Part shown: positions 1 to 10,034 of the stretch, in pieces | Position numbering within the stretch: position 1 is the stretch's first letter | Layout of the letters: every line of letters begins with the position of its first letter | Source: Ambrosia x helenae | Lineage: Eukaryota > Streptophyta > Magnoliopsida > Asterales > Asteraceae | DNA length: 64,000 nucleotides | Reading direction: 5' to 3' | Assembly (NCBI GenBank): GCA_030844895.1 | Contig: CM061229.1 | Location: forward strand, 105,212,975-105,276,974 | Made by a program: the position numbers and the translations under genes | The notes under the pieces: model-generated | The model's input: only the letters and a program-made list of their open reading frames with translations | What the model was told of the DNA's origin: nothing | Database searches by the model: none

Positions 1-1
1 A

Positions 2-1546
2 GGTTTCTTATCCCTCACACAACCAGTCAAGTACCAAGAGGCACTGAAAGACAACAGTTGGGTAGAAGCCATGCAAGAAGAACTCCTTCAGTTCAAAAGA
101 CAACAAGTATGGGAGCTTGTACCACTTCCTAAGGATGTTTGTCCTATAGGAACAAAGTGGGTCTTCAAAAACAAGACTGATGAAAGGGGTATTGTTGTCA
201 AGAATAAAGCCAGGCTTGTGGTTCAAGGCTTCAGACAAGAAGAAGGAATAGATTATGATGAGACCTTTGCTCCTGTAGCTAGACTAGAGGCCATCAGACT
301 CTTTTTAGCCTTTGCTGTCAACCACAATATAAAGGTGTATCAGATGGACATCAAATGTGCTTTCCTTTATGGCAAAATTCAGGAGGAGGTCTATGTATGT
401 CAGCCACCTGGTTTTGAAGACACATTCCATCCTGACTATGTCTACAAGCTCAACAAAGCTTTGTATGGACTTAAACAAGCACCAAGGGCCTGGTATGAAA
501 CTCTTTCCACATTTCTCTTATCCATTGGCTTCACAAGAGGTAAAATTGACAAAACTTTATTTCTTAAATGGAAAGGGAAACACTTAATGATTGTTCAAAT
601 ATATGTGGATGACATCATTTTTGGATCCACATGTAACCAAATGTGTGAAGAGTTTAGAAAACTCATGACAGCAGAGTTTGAGATGAGTGCCATGGGTGAG
701 CTTCAGTGTTTCCTTGGTCTTCAAGTGAAACAACTGCAAAATGGCACATTCATTCACCAAAACAAATATGTAAAGAATTTATTAACCAGATTTGAGATGA
801 ATGATTGTAAGCCATGTAGCACACCCATGAGTACAGTCAAGCTGCTCACTGTTGATGACAAGGATGAACTGGTTGATCAAACACATTATAGATGTATGAT
901 TGGGTCTTTATTGTACCTAACTGCATCTAGGCCAGACATCATGTTTGCTACCTGTGTCTGTGCCAGATCCCAGGCTTCACCCAGAAAGTCAAACCTTATT
1001 GCTGTGAAAAGGATATTCAGATATCTCAAAGGTGCTCCCACACTTGGTATCTGGTATCCTGCTAATGGAAACATTGAGCTTTCAGGTTTTTCAGATAGTG
1101 ATTTTGCTGGCTGTCACACCACAAGAAAATCCACTTCAGGAGGGTGCCAATTTCTAGGGAATGCCTTAGTTTCTTGGCAAAGCAAAAAGCAGGCAGCTGT
1201 TTCAACTTCCACAGCTGAAGCTGAATACATTGCTGCTGCAAGCTGTACAGCCCAACTGATGTGGCTTCAAAATCAACTACTGGATTTTGGGATAACTGCA
1301 CTTAGGACTCCACTCATGTTGGACAGCCAAGCTGCTGAAAATATCATCAAGAATCCAGTCTCTCATTCCACTACCAAGCATATTGACATAAGACATCATT
1401 TTGTCAGGGACAGCTATGAGAAAGGTTTGATTTCTTTACACCATGTTCCAACAGAGGATCAGTTGGCAGATGTGTTAACAAAAGCTTTAGACACATCTAC
1501 CTTTACAAATCTGATTTCCAGAATTGGCATGTTAAACATGGATTAA
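2..1546 (+). CDS. pol: Copia pol, C-terminal part: reverse transcriptase and RNase H (5' partial)
   Basis: The reading frame is open from base 2, so the gene enters from outside the window and the ATG at 71 is internal. Counting from base 71, the reverse transcriptase active site YVDD is at residues 178-181, after the conserved KARLVVQGF and YQMDIK blocks. The RNase H region starts around SDSDFAG and keeps STAEAEY, the tether region KHIDIRHHF and the usual end near residue 490. This is RVT_2 followed by copia-type RNase H, which copies the element RNA to DNA inside the virus-like particle. No frameshift or stop is visible. Protease and integrase are upstream of the window. Confidence 0.95.
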   Translation, partial: GFLSLTQPVKYQEALKDNSWVEAMQEELLQFKRQQVWELVPLPKDVCPIGTKWVFKNKTDERGIVVKNKARLVVQGFRQEEGIDYDETFAPVARLEAIRLFLAFAVNHNIKVYQMDIKCAFLYGKIQEEVYVCQPPGFEDTFHPDYVYKLNKALYGLKQAPRAWYETLSTFLLSIGFTRGKIDKTLFLKWKGKHLMIVQIYVDDIIFGSTCNQMCEEFRKLMTAEFEMSAMGELQCFLGLQVKQLQNGTFIHQNKYVKNLLTRFEMNDCKPCSTPMSTVKLLTVDDKDELVDQTHYRCMIGSLLYLTASRPDIMFATCVCARSQASPRKSNLIAVKRIFRYLKGAPTLGIWYPANGNIELSGFSDSDFAGCHTTRKSTSGGCQFLGNALVSWQSKKQAAVSTSTAEAEYIAAASCTAQLMWLQNQLLDFGITALRTPLMLDSQAAENIIKNPVSHSTTKHIDIRHHFVRDSYEKGLISLHHVPTEDQLADVLTKALDTSTFTNLISRIGMLNMD

Positions 1547-2088
1547 CCAAATAAATTTTTTTTAAATAATAAAATTGTTCAGAAATCACATATTTTCTTA
1601 AAATAGCTGTATTGGTTGAAAAAATCTGTTTCTAAACATCTGATCAGATAAAACAACCACTGTTTCATTCATTTCCACTGTTGGTTGAAAAGTCTGTTTC
1701 CAAACATCTGATCAGATAAAACAACTGTTTAGTTGAAAAATCTGTTTCAGAACATCTGTTCAGATAAAACAACTGTCCATATATATATATATATACCATA
1801 TTAAAAAAAAAAAAAAAAACCAACGGTTGGATCCATCAGCTGTTTGTATCAGTTGTTTAACAAAACAACTGTTCTCCACCAGATGTTACATCCATCAGAT
1901 GATTGCCACGTCTGCTCATACAAGCAGATGTTTGGCCACATCAGCGGTTTCATTGAGCCTATAAAAACACTGTTTTACCACAACAGATGTTACACTGTCT
2001 CATTGTATTCAAAATACTGTAAACCGCCTTCTTCACTCTCAAACCCTTCATCAATCTTCAATCATTTTCACCTTCGAAATCCATTACA
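1547..2088 (+). promoter_or_regulatory. Pol-to-ORF3 spacer of element 1 with LTR-like promoter
   Basis: This non-coding spacer holds three imperfect tandem copies (about 1613-1763) of a unit with TCTGTTTC, AACATCTG-TCAGATAAAACAAC, then several CAGATGTT words. At 1938-1973 a block CATCAGCGGTTT is followed by CCTATAAAAACACTG. The 3' LTR has CATCAGTGGTTT followed by TCTATAAATAGAACAGTG at 6457-6493. The TATA-like box is 1959-1965, about 125 bases before the ORF3 start. I infer an internal promoter. Confidence 0.55.
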
Positions 2089-5000
2089 ATGGATCTTCAA
2101 GCCAAAGCTACACACAATTGTCTCCCCTATCTGATTAAAACAGATGACAACACTCCATTTCATTCCACCATCGACATTTTCCTTAAATCCAAATACTTAC
2201 CCATCCTAACCGCCAACGCCCCCATCTATCTGGATACACTCCAAGAATTTTGGTTGAATGCCGAGTTTCTTTTACAAGATAAAAAGCCTACATCCATTAT
2301 TTCCAAAATTGGAGAAACCAGTATTGTTATTACCCCTGATATCATATCCACAACCTTCTCACTGAATGACCTGGCAGGTAAGGATTCCTTCACTAAAACA
2401 GAGCTTCACACTGAGTTCCAAGAAAGAGGGTATGATGGTCAGATGACTGGATCAACTCTTTTCAAAAAGTTTTTCCCTCCAGTCATGAAATTTTTCTTCC
2501 ATACTCTTCTTCTTTGTGTCTCTGCTAAGTTCACATCCTTTAATGAAATTCCATTAAGGATGCAATATCTGGGATATGCTATGTTGTCAAACTCTGACTT
2601 CAATCTTTCCCAGGGATTGTTCATGGACTTGGTATCAAATGTGAAAGCAGTCAAGTCTGGGTCAAACAATGCTTTTCTTATATACCCACGAATTCTTAGT
2701 GTAATTTTACAAAAATTATTACCTGAAAAAGTTTTCAAAAAGGGTGCTGCTATGCAAATGAAAAGCTTAACTGATGAAACTTTCACAAGAATGCTGGGTG
2801 GAAGCACCCAAGAAAAAGTGTCAAAAGTGTCTAAAGTTTCTAAAACACAAACAAAGAGGACAAAGGCAACAACTGTTGTCAAAACCTCTGTTGTTGAGCC
2901 CACTGCTCCTGGTGATCATGGCACTACATCCAGTGCTGTGAAACCCACACCAGCCACTTCCAAAAAGAAACATTCATCCACAAAAACCACCACTCAACCA
3001 CAAATGAGGCTTCTGGATGTTGAGGTACCAGAAGAAACCTCTGTTGCACAACAAAAGCAACCTGAAACCACTGTTGTTACTTCCTCACAACAGTTGGACA
3101 TACCTCCACCTGACCAACCTCCTCATGAATCCTCTCAAAAGGATCATGTTGTAAGCCAAGGGGACACACATCATGATGCATTTGAGTCACTTGACCATAT
3201 GTTCACAAGCCCCTCTCCCAGGGCTAATTCTCTTCTTACTCCACCACTCACACCATCACATGTCCCACAAACAATGCAACCTCTGTTTGAAGCTATTGAA
3301 AAATCTCAGGAAGATCCCAGTTCCTCTCTTCCACCTGTCACTGAGAGTATACTCCAACAAGTGACTGAGCCTGAGAATATTCAATCTGCTATCCCCCAAA
3401 CAGAAGAGGAGGTTACACCACCAGGGTTCAATGCAACTCTAGGTGAGTTTTCAAGTGGAGCAGCCACTACTGATGTAGAGACCACTGTCTCACATCAGGA
3501 CAGTGATTTCATAATTAAGACTCCCTTGAAGGCAACAACTGTTGAAGCCACCATAGTGTCTCCAAAGACAGTTGGAAGTCCCCAGTACCAAGAAAAAGGG
3601 GCATCTGATTCACCTATTAGGCCTGAATCAGATAAAACTACCACTGGTAGGGACTCAGATGATCCTATTCATTTAGGAGATGAGTCAAAATACCAAGAAT
3701 TGACGGTCAGAGTTTCTGCTATTGAAACATCTGTTGCTGACATTAAATCTGATGTCAAGCTTCTCCTAAGCTCAATTGCAGATCTCTCCAAGAGTCAACC
3801 ATCTACCACTGATATAGCCAATGAGCTATGGAAATCAGTTTCCCCCATCATCATAGCTCACAGGAAATTGGCTGATCAGACACATGAAACCTACATGGCT
3901 GAGATCAGAAATATGGTTGATGCAAGGTACAAAGATACCCATGCTGACATCAAAGCCATCAAGGAACATCTGCTGAAGACTACTGGCTCTGCCCCTACCA
4001 CCATTCTCAGGGATGAAACTGATGATGATTTCACGGCTGATGATGCCAAAAAGGGGGAGAGTGGCAGAGATAGGCTACCAAAATTAGATCCTTTTGGTTG
4101 CCCACCTTCTCAAAAAGGTCAAGCCAAGTCTGCCAAGAAACCAGAGTCTACCAAATCAGCTCCACAACAACAACATCAAGCACCACCACCACAAACCACT
4201 GAAAAGAACAAGGCAGTAGATGACTCTGCAAACATAGAAGCTGAAAAGGCTGCTCAGTCCAAACAACAAAGGGCTGACACCTTGGAAGTAAAAGCAGAGT
4301 CATTGATCGAACTCAAGAAGAAACAACAAAGGGAAACTGAAGATGTGGGATCCTCTAAAAGGATGAAAAGACCTGCCAAGCATGTTAGAAAACCACCATC
4401 TAAGTTACAAACCTCTGTTGATAAAACCACTGTCACTGAAACCACTGCCACCCAAATCACTGAAACCACTGCCACCCAAACCACTGAAACCACTATACCC
4501 AAACCAACACACACTCATCAACAAACAACCACCAAACCTACATCACCAACCAAAACCCCAACATCTGCTGGTTCTTCTAAAAAGCCAACAGATGTTAATC
4601 CAACCACTGCTACCAAATCACCTTCACCAAAAATCATGTACACAAGGAAGAGAAAATCAACCTTTGTTGTGCATGATGAGAACATACACACATCACCAAC
4701 CACCATTTCAACTGCCCAATCCACTCCTCCCATCACAGCCATTCCACTCACATCATTCTCACCACATACATCCAAATTCACAACCCATAGAGCACCACCA
4801 ACCATTACACCATTGGTTGTTCAGTATCCCCTTGAACTTGATCTACTCAAGGGGGAATTACAATCCTTCTACAATACTGAACAGCCATCTGAAAGATCCT
4901 TCCCATCTCTCCCAAATTTCCCTGTTCCCCTCAACATTGATACCTATCTAAAATACAAGGGTGAACAGGTAGATGCCATCATCAGGGAGAAATGCAAAGG

Positions 5001-5991
5001 GAAGGATGACAGGACTGCTCAGGGCATCCATTCAGCAGAGCTTAGCAAACTCAGAAGGATTGAAGACTTTGCTAAGACCCTGAGCAATTCCATGTCCACC
5101 ATGCCTCTCAGTGTAGATTTGGAGAAGGAGGTAAGGGAATCCCTACTTGAACAGATAATGGCAACCAAGCCCTACAAAGCAAACAAAAAGCAGTTCAATG
5201 GCTGGACTACTCATGCTTTGAGGGAAGAACTGATCAGAATTGAAGAAATGGCCAAAGATCCCAAAGCTAAAGTCTCCATTCCCAATTTTGGCAAAGGCAG
5301 AGACCCAGTCAGAGCTTTGAAGTTCAAAAGAATGAGGCAGGAGATTGTAGCTGCAAATTATGGGGAGATGAGGTCTGTTTCCAGATGGTCAGAGCTTAGA
5401 TTGGTTGAAACCTACAAAAGTCTGGAAGAGAATAGAAAGAAGGATCCCAGCCTTCCAAGAAAGCCAATCTACAATGATGAGCCAATGATGAAGAGACCCC
5501 AACAGACTTTCAACCTAGACAGCTTACTTGAAACCTCTGATCTCACAGCTGCTGCAAGCAGACAGCTCAAAAAGCAGAAGGAGATGTCAGAGGAAGACCA
5601 AAGAAAGTTTGCTGACACATTTATCAAGGAAGGGCTCTTCAATCAAATCCATTATTTCTCTGATCCCACAACAGAGAAACTCAGAGAACTCATAGGAAGA
5701 CCACCATCACCCAACTCATCAAGAATAAAGGTTCATCTCAGCAAATCCACTGACTCAAAAATTCTAAAGTGGAAGGTCAACAAAGACAACCATGAATTGA
5801 CACTGCTCAGGTCAGATGGAAAGGTTCAGAAGATCAGTATGGATGATGCTTACAGCCTTTGTGCAGAAGATCACCAAGCAATACTAAATCTGGATCTGGA
5901 AAGAGATGAAGAAGACCTATTTGCCTTGAACTTTGAATTACAATTCAAAGGTCAAATCAGAGAAAGTCTGATGAGGAATAAAGATCAATAA
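2089..5991 (+). CDS. Third ORF (ORF3) of Sirevirus-like element, function unknown
   Basis: This intact 1300-residue ORF lies between pol and the 3' LTR, where some Sireviruses carry an env-like gene. Residues 1-235 form a compact domain (IYLDTLQEFW near 43-52, then IVITPDI) that recurs in the two decayed elements at 45.5 and 50.3 kb. Residues about 236-890 are Thr/Pro/Ser/Lys-rich and low complexity, with a heptad-like stretch near 544-580 that may form a coiled coil. Residues about 900-1300 are charged and end with a block beginning KILKWK that resembles the C-terminal block of the second element. I see no signal peptide and no clear membrane segment, so envelope function is not supported. 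A nucleic-acid or particle-associated structural role is possible but unproven. Confidence 0.85.
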   Translation: MDLQAKATHNCLPYLIKTDDNTPFHSTIDIFLKSKYLPILTANAPIYLDTLQEFWLNAEFLLQDKKPTSIISKIGETSIVITPDIISTTFSLNDLAGKDSFTKTELHTEFQERGYDGQMTGSTLFKKFFPPVMKFFFHTLLLCVSAKFTSFNEIPLRMQYLGYAMLSNSDFNLSQGLFMDLVSNVKAVKSGSNNAFLIYPRILSVILQKLLPEKVFKKGAAMQMKSLTDETFTRMLGGSTQEKVSKVSKVSKTQTKRTKATTVVKTSVVEPTAPGDHGTTSSAVKPTPATSKKKHSSTKTTTQPQMRLLDVEVPEETSVAQQKQPETTVVTSSQQLDIPPPDQPPHESSQKDHVVSQGDTHHDAFESLDHMFTSPSPRANSLLTPPLTPSHVPQTMQPLFEAIEKSQEDPSSSLPPVTESILQQVTEPENIQSAIPQTEEEVTPPGFNATLGEFSSGAATTDVETTVSHQDSDFIIKTPLKATTVEATIVSPKTVGSPQYQEKGASDSPIRPESDKTTTGRDSDDPIHLGDESKYQELTVRVSAIETSVADIKSDVKLLLSSIADLSKSQPSTTDIANELWKSVSPIIIAHRKLADQTHETYMAEIRNMVDARYKDTHADIKAIKEHLLKTTGSAPTTILRDETDDDFTADDAKKGESGRDRLPKLDPFGCPPSQKGQAKSAKKPESTKSAPQQQHQAPPPQTTEKNKAVDDSANIEAEKAAQSKQQRADTLEVKAESLIELKKKQQRETEDVGSSKRMKRPAKHVRKPPSKLQTSVDKTTVTETTATQITETTATQTTETTIPKPTHTHQQTTTKPTSPTKTPTSAGSSKKPTDVNPTTATKSPSPKIMYTRKRKSTFVVHDENIHTSPTTISTAQSTPPITAIPLTSFSPHTSKFTTHRAPPTITPLVVQYPLELDLLKGELQSFYNTEQPSERSFPSLPNFPVPLNIDTYLKYKGEQVDAIIREKCKGKDDRTAQGIHSAELSKLRRIEDFAKTLSNSMSTMPLSVDLEKEVRESLLEQIMATKPYKANKKQFNGWTTHALREELIRIEEMAKDPKAKVSIPNFGKGRDPVRALKFKRMRQEIVAANYGEMRSVSRWSELRLVETYKSLEENRKKDPSLPRKPIYNDEPMMKRPQQTFNLDSLLETSDLTAAASRQLKKQKEMSEEDQRKFADTFIKEGLFNQIHYFSDPTTEKLRELIGRPPSPNSSRIKVHLSKSTDSKILKWKVNKDNHELTLLRSDGKVQKISMDDAYSLCAEDHQAILNLDLERDEEDLFALNFELQFKGQIRESLMRNKDQ

Positions 5992-6020
5992 ATAAAGCTG
6001 AGTTTTGGCATCATCTGTTC

Positions 6021-6031
6021 TAGGGGGAGAT
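6021..6031 (+). other. Polypurine tract of element 1
   Basis: TAGGGGGAGAT lies directly before the TG of the 3' LTR and is the expected plus-strand DNA primer site. Confidence 0.8.
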
Positions 6032-6736
6032 TGTTGGGTCTGCTGACCTGGAGAAGAACAGATGATTGGAAAGCCAAAATATGCTATCTATTTGATCCTT
6101 GAATAAACAGTCTTTACAACTTACTTCTTCCAAAAGACTGCTGACCCTAACTACTGTTCTATCCAAACAACTGCTCAACAACTGCTGATACAAAGAACTG
6201 CTAAGGAAACAACTGATGAAGAATAACTGCTGACCAAAGGTCTGATGAAGAGCAACAGCAGATACAAGTACTCAAGACCAAAGCACTGCTGGAGGCAACA
6301 GCACTTAGGCTCCAGCAGTGGATACAAGACCATCAGAGTTTATCTTTAACAGCTGTTTACTATCAGTGCTTTCAATGTAACAGTAGTTTGTATAGCAGAT
6401 GTTTAAGTTTGTTATTCTGTTAGAGGTCACTGTCTTAGGTGACGTCAGCCTAGGTCATCAGTGGTTTGAGTCAGTCTATAAATAGAACAGTGCATGTACT
6501 GTTCTATTGCATCACACACAAAACATTCTCTCTGACAAACAACTGTGTGATCAGGCTGAGGGGGAGTAACTTGTACGATTGTAATCTTTGAATTAATGAA
6601 AGCATTCGATCGAAAAACATTTACTCTCTTGTTTTGATTTACAGTTTATTATTCCGCTGCACCTTCATTCTACTTTCATTCCATTATTATCATTATTTAG
6701 TTAAACAATCAAAACAAACAAACTCAGATCCTAACA
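6032..6736 (+). repeat. 3' LTR of element 1 (705 bp)
   Basis: It begins TGTTGGGTCTG and ends GATCCTAACA, a near-matching terminal inverted pair. U3 contains many AACAACTG, AACTGCTGA and CAGATG words, a TGACGTCA palindrome at 6440-6447 and a TATAAATA box at 6477-6484. The five bases after it, CCAAT, would be the target duplication, but the left copy is outside the window. Confidence 0.85.
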
Positions 6737-6829
6737 CCAATTACTAACTGGTTACATTTATACAAGTAGCTAAAGCCCAATTTATCTTTATATTTATATA
6801 AATATAACTACTTATGTCATTCAAAAAAT

Positions 6830-6985
6830 TTAAATGAATCTAAACGAACATAAATGAACGAACATAAACGGACGTCATGAACATAAATGAATGAACACAA
6901 CGCTTGTTCATGTTCGTGTTTATCCGTTTATTAAATAAACGAACTTCTCACCAAACAAGTTCATGAATGTTTGGTTCGCTTACAG
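6830..6985. mobile_element. Remnant of GTTCGTTTA-type hAT element
   Basis: Short AACGAACATAAA words in both orientations end at GTTCGCTTACAGGCCCAG, which resembles the terminus of the hAT element at 34198-34998. The left end is lost. The flanks 6737-6829 and 6986-7141 show nothing I recognise. Confidence 0.5.
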
Positions 6986-7141
6986 GCCCAGTGAAAAGAT
7001 TTGGCTTAGTAATGATATACAGAAGAATGTTACCTGAAAGCAACACGGTATTTCTCTTCGCTTAGCACGGTGTTAATTTCACTTAAATAGTTACCACTTA
7101 CAAGTAGGTTTGTTTATGGGTTGGTTGGAACTGATATGGAC

Positions 7142-7903
7142 TAGGGCTGTTCATGAGCCGAACCGAGCTGAGTCAAGTCAAGCTCGTGCTCGGCTTGGTT
7201 ATAAACCGAGCCGGCTTGGCTCGGCTTGGATTTGAAACCGAGCTAAAAATCAAAGCTCGAGCTCGGCTCGGTTTGACTCAAATTTAAAAAGAAAAATGGC
7301 ATTCAAAATTCAATAGTCTAAAATATATTCAATAGTTAAAAAAAACACATTTAAAATAAGTTCAACCTAATACATTACAATCTAAAATCACGTACAAGCA
7401 AATACGAAGTAAGTATCAAATTTCAACGGAATACAATATAAGTTTATTAACATATGAATTAACCCCCTAAATATGCAATAGGTGTCTAATTGAACTCCTA
7501 AAATACTGACCTCTTTGAAATCAAAAGCAGTATTGAGTTTGATAATTTGAGTACTTGGACAATTATCATCATGCTATGGTTTTTTAAATAACTTGATTAG
7601 CTTTGACTTCAATCCCAAACACACAATCTCCATGCTATTATTAACAAATATTAAATTTGTAACATGTTCCCCATATTTTTTTAACATTTTTATAGTATAT
7701 TATATGTATATAAAAAAATATATACATTAAAAATTAGAATTATCCAAGCCAAACTGAGCCAGCTCGGCTCATTACGAACCGAGCCGAGCTTGGCTCACTT
7801 TCTAACGATTCGAGCCTGCTCGGCTCAGTTTCAAACCGAGCCATATCAAGCGAGCTTTTTCAAGCTAAATCCGAGCGAGCTCCAAGCCACAAGCTTTTTG
7901 GAC
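7142..7903 (+). mobile_element. GAGCCGAG-rich hAT-like element, copy 1
   Basis: It begins TAGGGCTGTTCATGAGC and is collinear with the reverse complement of the element at 37258-38947. It lacks the Helitron present in that copy. The right terminus is short by a few bases. Flanking octamers ATATGGAC (7134-7141) and ATGTGGAC (7904-7911) agree at 7 of 8 positions, as expected of a hAT target duplication. There is no ORF, so it is non-autonomous. Confidence 0.65.
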
Positions 7904-8201
7904 ATGTGGACTTTGTTAAGATGAGAAACAATGAAAAAACAATCATTGACCAGTGGCAATGACTAAAAACATTGGTCGTTTGGGCCCGGCATGGTGGTCG
8001 GTTCTGTTCACATACTGGGTTGGGCCAGACCCGTTGAATTAAATGGGCCGTAATGTATTTGGTTAGTCTTGGCTGCACTGGTCAAATCTCAATTCTTATG
8101 TATGGTTTTTGTGATAGGCGGCTTTGAATGCATATTAATCAAACAGTATTTTCTTATCTTAAGAGCATCTATTTCGACACCCTTGAAATCTAATTCTACA
8201 C

Positions 8202-8243
8202 TTTCAATATGCCTCGTATTGATCAATACGAGGCATATTGAAA
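8202..8243. repeat. Perfect 42-bp palindrome near left MULE end
   Basis: The two arms are exactly complementary around GATC at 8221-8224, with core CGTATTGATCAATACG. Related hairpins occur at 8307-8322, 8379-8394, 9851-9878, 13421-13450, 13515-13544 and 13625-13658. Confidence 0.9.
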
Positions 8244-8678
8244 TCAAAAAGCTGCAAAATGACATCCTAGGGAATGTCAGATCTGAAACCTCGTATTGAT
8301 ATTCTTCGTATTGATTAATACGAGACATATAGGGTTTGTCTTTTTGGCTGAGTTAAATATGTGGCCTTGATATGCCCTGTATTGAGCAATACAAGGAGTA
8401 CATAGATTGTATAGTTTTTTTTTGGCTCCCCAGCACCAGAAGCTATTCGTTTCTTGACTAGGGTCCAAGGGTCGTCCACAACAACAGTTCATCTCCAGGG
8501 GGCAAGGATTTGTCTTTGGTAGACTAGGTTTCGCTATACAAAAATGGGTGGCGGCGCAGCTTGTTGGCCGTCTACCTTCTATTGTAATGTAACTTTCGTA
8601 TTTTGTTTTAATGAAAAATGATTTAAAAAAAATTATTATTGTTTTTAAATAATTAAAAAAAATTACTAAAACATACAA

Positions 8679-9556
8679 CGTTCTAAAAAATCCATAAAAA
8701 TAACCATAATAACGTTTTATTCATTTCAATACTATTATTATATATATTAATTTACAACAGAATGAGGAATAGGATACTGTTAGTGTTTATAAATTTGGAG
8801 ACCTACTCTTTTGTTTTCTATAAAGTCGCACATCACATTTCCGGTTATCTTCATTAGGCTCCTCATTTATGGTAGGCCAACGCATTTCTTAATTTTTATC
8901 CACTATAAGACCATAAGTAATGGTTGATGTTCTTTAGGGGCATTTTCTTCTACATCGTTATTATAAGGCCTCTCAAAAAAATATGTAATGGTTAAAGCCA
9001 CTTTTTTTTTAAAGGCAATGGTTAAAGCCACTTAATGCCCATTTTAGTTATTACTTTCCATAATTTTTATCATATTTGGGTATTATACTAGAAATGCCCA
9101 CCCTTTTAATGCCTATATAATGCCATAGGGAATGGTGTTGGAGGCATTATCATGATTATTCATGCCCATTACACATGCTCTAATGATTAACAATGTTGGT
9201 TTTAAAGAGTTTGTTTTCTTTTTATTTTGATTATTTCAAGTATTTAGCAATAATACAAGCTTACATCAAAAAAATATTTTTAAAACTGTGATTAACAACA
9301 ATATATTAAATTCAATTTAGTATTAATAATGATATTGGTAACATTAAAACCAGTATTTGTATATAAAACACAAACATAAATAACTGAAACTGATTGTAAC
9401 TGAATAACTGATCAGGAACTATTAACAACAATAAATAAACATCACAAACACAAATCACTAAAACCGAATATATACATATCAAATAACCAGTTCATACAAA
9501 AGAAGTCATAATACAACTGAATACATAAAAAAAACAGAAACATACACAATACAAAG
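8679..9556. other. AT-rich interior of MULE without recognisable gene
   Basis: The stretch is AT-rich with short runs of A and T. A small duplication of AATGGTTAAAGCCACTT occurs near 8985-9033. I see no ORF or motif that I can name. Confidence 0.6.
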
Positions 9557-9797
9557 CTACTGATCATCTGGGTCATCTGGATAATGTCGTGGTGCTGGTG
9601 GTGGTCTAGGCTCTAAACCTGCTGCCTTTCTCCTCTCTGCCTCAGACTCATCCATTCAACTCACCCATTCAAGAATAGTGTCCTGACCGTGACGAAGATC
9701 CTGGATATTGCGCACCATACGGCACATCCTCTCTGTAAGCTTACGAGGGGCCCCTCGGTAAGCGTGAGGTGAGTACTGAGGCGGGCCTCGTGGCTCT
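9557..9797 (-). pseudogene. Proline-rich ORF fragment in the MULE, unrecognised
   Basis: The minus strand reads about 80 residues ending in a proline-rich tail (EPRPPPAPRHYPDDPDDQ) and a TAG at 9557-9559, with one in-frame TGA after LEWVS. The charged run before it (RKLTERMCRMV) looks like real coding sequence. I do not recognise the family. Its position at the far end of the element suggests the end of a gene once carried by the MULE or an exon captured by it. Confidence 0.4.
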
Positions 9798-10034
9798 GGG
9801 TTCACGTATTGGCATCAAGACCCATATCAACCCTAATACGTGACCCTAATATGCCACGTATTAGCCAATACGTGGCATGTAAAGTTTTTTTTTTTTTTTC
9901 ATTTTATTGTTTATAATTATTAAAAATAATAAATTAACTAAAAAAATCCAAAAAGTTCACAACTTTTTTTATTCATTCGAATAGTACTTTTGAAAATTTA
10001 CATGTATTTATTACTCAGAGATTAATGATCGTAA

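Larger units (their letters stand above)
1..6736 (+). mobile_element. Sirevirus-like Ty1/copia element 1, 3' portion
   Basis: The window opens inside pol of a copia retrotransposon and runs through the end of pol, a non-coding spacer, a very long third ORF, a polypurine tract and the 3' LTR. Pol followed by an extra ORF, and the wording around the YVDD motif, fit the Sirevirus lineage of Ty1/copia. The 5' LTR and gag lie outside the window, so age and target duplication cannot be judged. Both ORFs are open over their full visible length, which suggests a fairly recent insertion. Confidence 0.88.

Noticed and set aside
4254..4951. Overlapping ORFs on both strands within ORF3 of element 1
   Set aside because: They are shadows of its Thr/Pro/Lys-rich repeats (ACC, CCA, CAA codons).
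6840..6990. A complete second copy of the GTTCGTTTA hAT element
   Set aside because: Only one terminus is recognisable and no target duplication could be found.
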